Positions 59,517 through 64,000 of a DNA stretch of 64,000 bases are shown here, piece after piece. How positions within the stretch are numbered: the stretch's first letter is position 1; each line of letters starts with the position of its first letter. Origin of the DNA: Planctomycetales bacterium (GTDB lineage Bacteria; Planctomycetota; Phycisphaerae; SM23-33); contig JAUWNJ010000009.1 of assembly GCA_030612725.1 (NCBI GenBank), positions 40,322 through 104,321 of the forward strand, written 5' to 3'. A program made the translations under genes and the position numbers. Under the pieces are notes generated by a model. It ran no database searches. It saw only the letters and a program-made list of their open reading frames with translations, and was not told the DNA's origin.

Positions 59517-60422
59517 ATGGTGAACGTTTCCGTTACAAACCGTATCGGCGATATCCTGGCCCCTTATGCCGAAGCCGTCAATACCGCCATGGTGTCCGCC
59601 TTATGCGATGAGGCTGTTCCGGCAACGCTTGCCGAAGCGATGCGTTACGCCTGTCTGAACGGCGGAAAGCGTTTGCGTCCGGCGCTGGTAATGCTGGCAG
59701 CCGAAACCGTCGCCGAGAAAGAGCATTGGCTCGCCGATTCGCTCGGCGCGGCGGTGGCCATCGAAATGGTGCACTGCTACAGCCTGGTGCATGACGACCT
59801 TCCGGCAATGGACGACGACACTCTCCGGCGGGGCAGGGAAACCTGCCACGTGAAATTCGGCGAGGCAATGGCTATACTGACCGGCGACGCGCTTCTGACG
59901 CGAGCGTTCGAGGTTCTCTCCGGCGGTTTCGCGGACGCGGGTATTGCGATGAAACTAATCGGGACGCTTTCCGCCGCCGCAGGACCGATAGGGATGGTGG
60001 CTGGACAGGTCGCCGATATGGAACTGTGCGAAGTGCCTCCAGGCGACGAAGGGCGAAGGTATATCCATCTGCGAAAGACTGCCGCTCTGCTGCAGGGGGC
60101 GGTCCGCATGGGTGGAATCTGCGCCGCCGCGAACGAGGCTCAACTTGACGCGCTCGGCGAGTTTGGTGAAAAAATCGGACTGGCGTTCCAGGCCGCCGAC
60201 GACCTGCTCGATGCGGTCGGATCGGCCCAGGCAATCGGAAAAACGCCAGGAAAGGACGCACAAACCGGTAAGCGAACATACGCCGGCGAATTGGGAATAG
60301 AGCAGACCCGACAACTCGTTACCGACCTGACGGACCAGGCCTGCCGCGCGCTGGAAACCTTCGGGCCACGAGCGGAAAAACTGCGAGAATTGACGAACCT
60401 GCTGGCAAAACGAGACCGCTGA
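59517..60422 (+). CDS. ispA: Polyprenyl (farnesyl/geranylgeranyl) diphosphate synthase
   Basis: This chain-elongating prenyltransferase makes C15 or C20 diphosphates. The 301-residue protein has the first Asp-rich motif VHDDLPAMDDDTLRRGR and the second AFQAADDLLDA, with GGKRLRPAL and AGQVADMEL between or before them. The residues before the first DDxxD are consistent with a short-chain enzyme of the IspA type; the exact chain length is not certain. It lies 10 bp upstream of dxs on the same strand, forming an isoprenoid operon. Confidence 0.93.
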   Translation: MVNVSVTNRIGDILAPYAEAVNTAMVSALCDEAVPATLAEAMRYACLNGGKRLRPALVMLAAETVAEKEHWLADSLGAAVAIEMVHCYSLVHDDLPAMDDDTLRRGRETCHVKFGEAMAILTGDALLTRAFEVLSGGFADAGIAMKLIGTLSAAAGPIGMVAGQVADMELCEVPPGDEGRRYIHLRKTAALLQGAVRMGGICAAANEAQLDALGEFGEKIGLAFQAADDLLDAVGSAQAIGKTPGKDAQTGKRTYAGELGIEQTRQLVTDLTDQACRALETFGPRAEKLRELTNLLAKRDR

Positions 60423-60432
60423 ACCGTAACAA

Positions 60433-62373
60433 ATGATAAATCAAGCATCCCAACCCGACACTCCGGCTTCAGACGAACGGATTCTGTTGGAGCAGATTAA
60501 CTCCCCATCCGATCTGAAGGACAAGTCGCCCGAACAACTGGCTGAAATCGCCGAGCAGATTCGCCGGATGATTATCGAGACGGTCTCGCACACCGGAGGG
60601 CACCTTTCCAGCAACCTCGGCGCAGTCGAACTGACTATTGCACTGCACGTCGTCTTTGATTTCCCTCACGATCGTCTGCTCTGGGACGTTGGACACCAGT
60701 GCTATGCGCATAAGATTCTGACCGGAAGAGCCGGGCGGTTCGATACGCTCCGCCAGTCCGGCGGAATCAGCGGATACCCCGCCCCGGCCGAAAGCGACTA
60801 TGATCTTTTCGCCACCGGGCACGCCGGTACGGCAATATCAACGGCATCGGGTCTGGCGTGGGCGGACAAATCCGCCGAGCGCAAAGTCGTCGCCGTCGTC
60901 GGCGATGCGTCAATCGCCAACGGCGTATCATTTGAGGCGATTAACAACGCCGGACTCCTTAATCGCCAGTTCCTCGTCGTACTCAACGACAACTCAATGG
61001 CCATCGACGTTACGCAAGGCGCTTTGGCGAAATTGCTCGACCGCATGCGCTTGACGCAAACTTACACCGACTTCAAGCAGAGAACCGAGCACGCTCTGTC
61101 CAAGCTGCCGCTAGGCGAAGAAATCGCCGATACTCTCCGCCACATAAAGGAAGGTCTGCGAACCACCGTGCACGGCGAGCAACTTTTCGAGTCGTTAGGA
61201 TTTCGCTATTTCGGCCCGGTCGATGGGCATGACATAAACGCCCTTCTTGATATCTTCCGACGCGTCGCGAAGATTCCCCATCCGGTCATTCTTCACGTCC
61301 ACACCCAGAAGGGTCGGGGATGCGATTACGCCGTCGAGGACCCCTGCCGCTTCCACTCACCCGCCGCCCACACAGTCAACAACGGAGTTGTGGAATTCCC
61401 CACCACAGACCGACCGATGTGGACCGACGTGTTCTCAAAAACACTCATAGACCGAGCGAAGCAGGACGAAAAAATCGTCGCTATCACTGCTGCGATGCCC
61501 GACGGAACAGGACTGGCGAAATTCCGCGATGCGATAGGCGACCGCTACATCGACGTCGGTATCAACGAATCGCACGCCGTCGCAATGGCGGCAGGACTGG
61601 CGAAAGCAGGCATGAAACCCGTCGTGGCCATCTATTCCACATTCCTCCAGAGGGCGTTCGACCAGATATTCGAGCAGGTCGCGCTGCAGAGGCTTCCCGT
61701 GATTTTCTGCATCGACCGCGCCGGTCTGGTCGGAACCGACGGACCCACACATCATGGCCTGCTCGACATCGCCTGCTTCCGACCGTTTCCGGGGATGGTC
61801 GTGATGACGCCGGGCGATGAAGCCGAACTGGTAATGGCCATTGACCTGGCGCTGTCGATGGGCAGGCCTTGCGCTATCCGCTACCCCCGCGACATTATCC
61901 CGGAACCAACCGACGCTTCACAGCGGACGCCATTTGTGCCCGGAAAGGCCTGCGTGGTGCGCGAAGGGACGGACGGCACATTCCTTGCCGCCGGCGCAAT
62001 GGTCGAATACGCCCTCCAAGCCGCTGAAATACTGGCGGAAAAAGACGGCATAAACGCAGCCGTCGTCAGCGCACGGTTCGTCAAACCGCTGGATGAGGAA
62101 CTTATCGCCGAGTTAATCGCAACAGGCAAGCCGGTGCTGACAGTGGAGGACCACTCGATAGCATGCGGATTCGGCTCAGCGGTGATGGAACTGGCGGCAA
62201 AGAAGTCGCTGGACACCTCCGGCGTAAAACTGCTTGGTATCGGCGACCATTTCGTCCCGCACGCCGGACGGGCACAACAACTCGCCGAAGCCGGACTCGA
62301 CGCAACCGGCCTGGCGGAAACCATGCGACAACGTATCGCGGGACATCCCGCAGCCGTAACAGAAAAATTCTGA
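60433..62373 (+). CDS. dxs: 1-deoxy-D-xylulose-5-phosphate synthase
   Basis: This TPP enzyme is the first step of the MEP isoprenoid pathway and joins pyruvate and glyceraldehyde 3-phosphate. The 646-residue protein has the DXS-typical TPP stretch (VVGDASIANGVSFEAINNAG), FRYFGPVDGHDI, the pyrimidine-domain block VGINESHAVAMAAGLAKAG and the later RAGLVGTDGPTHHGLLDIACFR. In the TPP motif the usual GDG is GDA. Length is normal. The 3' end meets an AACCACAAAGGACAC repeat. Confidence 0.95.
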   Translation: MINQASQPDTPASDERILLEQINSPSDLKDKSPEQLAEIAEQIRRMIIETVSHTGGHLSSNLGAVELTIALHVVFDFPHDRLLWDVGHQCYAHKILTGRAGRFDTLRQSGGISGYPAPAESDYDLFATGHAGTAISTASGLAWADKSAERKVVAVVGDASIANGVSFEAINNAGLLNRQFLVVLNDNSMAIDVTQGALAKLLDRMRLTQTYTDFKQRTEHALSKLPLGEEIADTLRHIKEGLRTTVHGEQLFESLGFRYFGPVDGHDINALLDIFRRVAKIPHPVILHVHTQKGRGCDYAVEDPCRFHSPAAHTVNNGVVEFPTTDRPMWTDVFSKTLIDRAKQDEKIVAITAAMPDGTGLAKFRDAIGDRYIDVGINESHAVAMAAGLAKAGMKPVVAIYSTFLQRAFDQIFEQVALQRLPVIFCIDRAGLVGTDGPTHHGLLDIACFRPFPGMVVMTPGDEAELVMAIDLALSMGRPCAIRYPRDIIPEPTDASQRTPFVPGKACVVREGTDGTFLAAGAMVEYALQAAEILAEKDGINAAVVSARFVKPLDEELIAELIATGKPVLTVEDHSIACGFGSAVMELAAKKSLDTSGVKLLGIGDHFVPHAGRAQQLAEAGLDATGLAETMRQRIAGHPAAVTEKF

Positions 62374-62460
62374 ACCACAAAGGACACAAAGAGCACAAAG
62401 TAAATAAAAATTAAAATCTTCACCTGTTTTCTTTGTGCTCTTTGTGTCCTTTGTGGTTAA
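62373..62460. repeat. Perfect 28-bp inverted repeat of the CCACAAAGGACAC family
   Basis: AACCACAAAGGACACAAAG at the left continues for 28 bases and is exactly complementary to the right arm ending CTTTGTGTCCTTTGTGGTT. The loop is about 30 bp and A/T-rich. It starts one base after the dxs stop and ends just before the next gene. It could terminate the isoprenoid operon. The 3' end of the YmdB gene carries a shortened copy. Confidence 0.8.
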
Positions 62461-62470
62461 CTCTTTTTAG

Positions 62471-63265
62471 ATGCTTATAAGGGGAAAGACCTTGAGTAAC
62501 GGAATCCTGACTGAAATGACAATCGAGGATGTCCGCGCGTTCGACCCGGAGGTCGTGGCGATAGGCGTCGGGTCGGTGGAACCTCACGGGCCTGTGCTGC
62601 CTTACGGGACGGACTATTGGCAGGCCGACGCTAGCGTTCGGCAGGGTGTAATCCTGGCCAACAAAGCCGGCGCGCGGGCGCTGATGTACCCGACGCTTCC
62701 GGTCGGAAACAATGCCAACTTTAAGGCCTTCCCATTCGCCTGCCGCATCGGTATTCAGACGCTGATGCAGATGATCCTCGACATCATCAACGCCCTGGCG
62801 GAAGACGGTATCCGCAAGATAGTCCTGTTCGACGGGCACGGCGGAAACACCGACACGCTCCGCGCCACGCTTCGGGCGAACGTCGATGCCCACGGCCCGG
62901 GTCAGGCTCCGTTCGTGTGCCTGGCTTCATACCCGCCGGCAGACGCTTCGCTCGTCGAAGATTACAGCGATCACGGCGGGGAATCGGAGGTCTCGCGGAT
63001 GCTCTATCTGCGAGAAGACCTGGTGCGAAAGGACAAGTTCGACAACTTCCCGTGGGGCGAGAAACCGGCGGTCGAAGCCCTGGCTGGCGAGGGCGTCTAT
63101 TTCGTCAAACCCTGGCATCTTCACGTACCGGCCTCGGCGGGCGGAGATGTGCGAAAAGCCTCTGTCGAGAAAGGCAAGGGACTCATCGAAAACGCAGCCA
63201 AACACCTCGCCCGACTCCTGACACAATTATCAAAAACGCCCTGGTCGGAAACGTTTCCGTATTAA
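62471..63265 (+). CDS. Creatininase-family amidohydrolase
   Basis: This family includes creatininase and enzymes of mycofactocin and riboflavin-related pathways (a metal-dependent amidohydrolase fold). The 264-residue protein has the metal-binding motifs VGSVEPHGPVLPYGTDYW, FDGHGGNTDT and SDHGGESEVSRM. The ATG at 62471 has no clear ribosome binding site; a TTG at 62501 follows AAGGGGAAAG and may be the true start. The substrate is unknown. Confidence 0.87.
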   Translation: MLIRGKTLSNGILTEMTIEDVRAFDPEVVAIGVGSVEPHGPVLPYGTDYWQADASVRQGVILANKAGARALMYPTLPVGNNANFKAFPFACRIGIQTLMQMILDIINALAEDGIRKIVLFDGHGGNTDTLRATLRANVDAHGPGQAPFVCLASYPPADASLVEDYSDHGGESEVSRMLYLREDLVRKDKFDNFPWGEKPAVEALAGEGVYFVKPWHLHVPASAGGDVRKASVEKGKGLIENAAKHLARLLTQLSKTPWSETFPY

Positions 63266-63267
63266 AC

Positions 63268-63419
63268 GGGGGACGAGGGAACGGAACACTTAATTGCGGA
63301 ATGCCTGCATTTATCGAACACCTGAAAAACATGCTGGGACGGGTCTTGACAAAAAGAAAACCAGGCCCAAAAATCAAGAAGCAGAAGCAGAAGAAAGGAT
63401 AATTAAGTGCTCCGTCCCC
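63268..63419. mobile_element. Probable RAYT remnant with inverted ends
   Basis: GGGGGACGAGGGAACGGAACACTTAAT at the left matches, with gaps, the reverse complement of AATTAAGTGCTCCGTCCCC at the right (63401-63419). Between them only about 100 bp of coding-like sequence remains. It looks like an internal-deletion derivative of an element different from the RAYT at 32.2 kb. Confidence 0.5.
63301..63402 (+). pseudogene. C-terminal fragment resembling a RAYT/transposase
   Basis: The 33-codon fragment FIEHLKNMLGRVLTKRKPGPKIKKQKQKK resembles the end of Y1-type transposases, where a short helix with LGR is followed by a basic (K/R)xGPKxK tail. The catalytic part is absent. It is enclosed by inverted repeats (63268-63419), which supports a decayed element. 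The match is by eye and could be chance. Confidence 0.4.
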
Positions 63420-63453
63420 ATAATTACTCCTCGGCACGGGATCGAACGAGGAT

Positions 63454-64000
63454 TCACCGCCTATCATGGCCGGATGGGGTTTTCGGTAGGGACAAGTTTT
63501 CGGCAGGGACAACAGCAGTGTTTGCGAGCAGGCGCCAGAACACTTGCTCTGCAACTTTTGGATCCATGTCCTCTGGTGAGCTCAGATGCGCGATTCCTAT
63601 GTACCGACCATCCCTATCGCAAATATCAGCGGATGGGTGGCCTCCCTTCCAAGAAGACGAAAATGCTGTCAGCTGTGGAAGATCCAGACGAGTAATCGGC
63701 GAGTTGTTGATCTTAAGAAGTAGAAGCGTCTTTATCTTCCGTGCGTCGGTCCCTTTGGCCTTGTCCAAATCTGTCGGTGTCACGTCATATACTGCCGTAA
63801 GCAATTCGACGTCAGATTTATAAGTTTCCAAGAAATCCCTCGGATTCGGATAGAACCGACCTATAATATTGAGAACCTCCGGAGAAGGGGCATTGACATA
63901 ACTCCAATTATCTCCATGATACGCAAATATCGCTTTGAATCTGTTACCGAGATGAGTTCCTTGTACTTCTAACCTGCTGAATACTCCTCCATCTTTCTTT
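63454..64000 (-). CDS. Unrecognised protein, partial (runs off right edge)
   Basis: The track shows only the last 125 residues from a TTG at 63831, but translating the minus strand upstream shows the frame stays open to base 64000 (for example KKDGGVFSRLEVQG and FAYHGDNWSYVNAPSPE), so the gene starts outside the window. About 182 residues are visible. I do not recognise a family. The ending is DLPQLTAFSSSWKGGHPSADICDRDGRYIGIAHLSSPED then a Pro-rich tail. The DNA is more AT-rich than the housekeeping genes to the left, and the gene lies beside a repeat-bounded element, so it may be an acquired gene. Confidence 0.6.
   Translation of the reverse strand, partial: KKDGGVFSRLEVQGTHLGNRFKAIFAYHGDNWSYVNAPSPEVLNIIGRFYPNPRDFLETYKSDVELLTAVYDVTPTDLDKAKGTDARKIKTLLLLKINNSPITRLDLPQLTAFSSSWKGGHPSADICDRDGRYIGIAHLSSPEDMDPKVAEQVFWRLLANTAVVPAENLSLPKTPSGHDRR

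Noticed and set aside
63294-63823. Plus-strand ORFs of 133 and 138 residues
   Set aside because: They are antisense to the partial gene at the right edge, whose frame stays open over the full 547 bp.

Overview
The window looks like chromosomal DNA of a diderm bacterium, most likely a planctomycete of the Phycisphaerae type. This placement is an inference from gene content and repeat style, not from a marker phylogeny. The indicators are a PEP-CTERM protein, a complete set of rod, hook and ring flagellar genes including P- and L-ring proteins, LpxA and KdsB for lipid A and KDO, and GH130, GH123-like and DUF2339 families. Many intergenic gaps are filled with short palindromes and low-complexity repeats. 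No rRNA, tRNA or CRISPR array was recognised.

Layout. 1-6.5 kb: a CDP-alcohol phosphatidyltransferase cut by the left edge (absent from the ORF track), a repeat-rich gap, a DUF2339 membrane protein framed by two copies of a palindromic element, myo-inositol-phosphate synthase, an S4-less TlyA-type methyltransferase and ribosomal protein S20. 6.6-11.5 kb: a sugar locus with a PEP-CTERM beta-helix protein divergent from a XylR-like regulator and two tandem GH130 enzymes. 11.5-13.7 kb: an HPP membrane protein and a GspE-like protein with a DNA-binding-type N-terminus and a ruined Walker A motif. 13.7-15.6 kb: a visibly AT-richer two-gene module, a HipA-like kinase and a HIRAN-domain protein overlapping by 4 bp, bounded by a 13-bp inverted repeat.

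15.6-29.3 kb: a long co-directional flagellar operon (fliK-flgD-flgE-pilZ-flgF-flgG-flgA-flgH-flgI-flgJ-flgN-flgK-flgL). It is preceded by a sigma-54 promoter with the canonical GG-N10-GC spacing and two palindromes placed like an enhancer. A GAF-SpoIIE phosphatase and a DUF89 phosphatase follow. 32.1-32.9 kb: a REP-associated tyrosine transposase (RAYT) flanked by its own REP-like palindromes; further copies lie at 11.45 kb and 58.4 kb. 32.9-44.9 kb: an orphan HicB-like protein, aldolase, TilS, membrane and lipoproteins, XerC/D with a small Cys-rich protein, a secreted CBM-like protein, DUF1844, KdsB, a MITE-like element, NAD kinase and an AraC regulator.

45.0-49.3 kb: a GH123-like enzyme, a deacetylase-like protein and a transglutaminase-like protein. 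49.4-54.1 kb: a 1575-residue protein joining both halves of indolepyruvate:ferredoxin oxidoreductase to a GltD-type FeS/FAD/NAD(P) module, with a palindromic repeat read through in frame inside the GltD part. 54.2-63.3 kb: a palindromic repeat cluster, a lipoprotein, endonuclease III, a glycogen-synthase-like glycosyltransferase, a YmdB phosphodiesterase, LpxA, a prenyl diphosphate synthase, DXS and a creatininase-family enzyme. The right edge holds a probable RAYT remnant and an unrecognised AT-richer gene that runs off the window.

The items most worth following up are the IorA-IorB-GltD fusion, the kinase/HIRAN module, the degenerate HTH-GspE protein, the RAYT with its dispersed palindromes (some of which now encode protein C-termini) and the sigma-54 control region of the flagellar operon.
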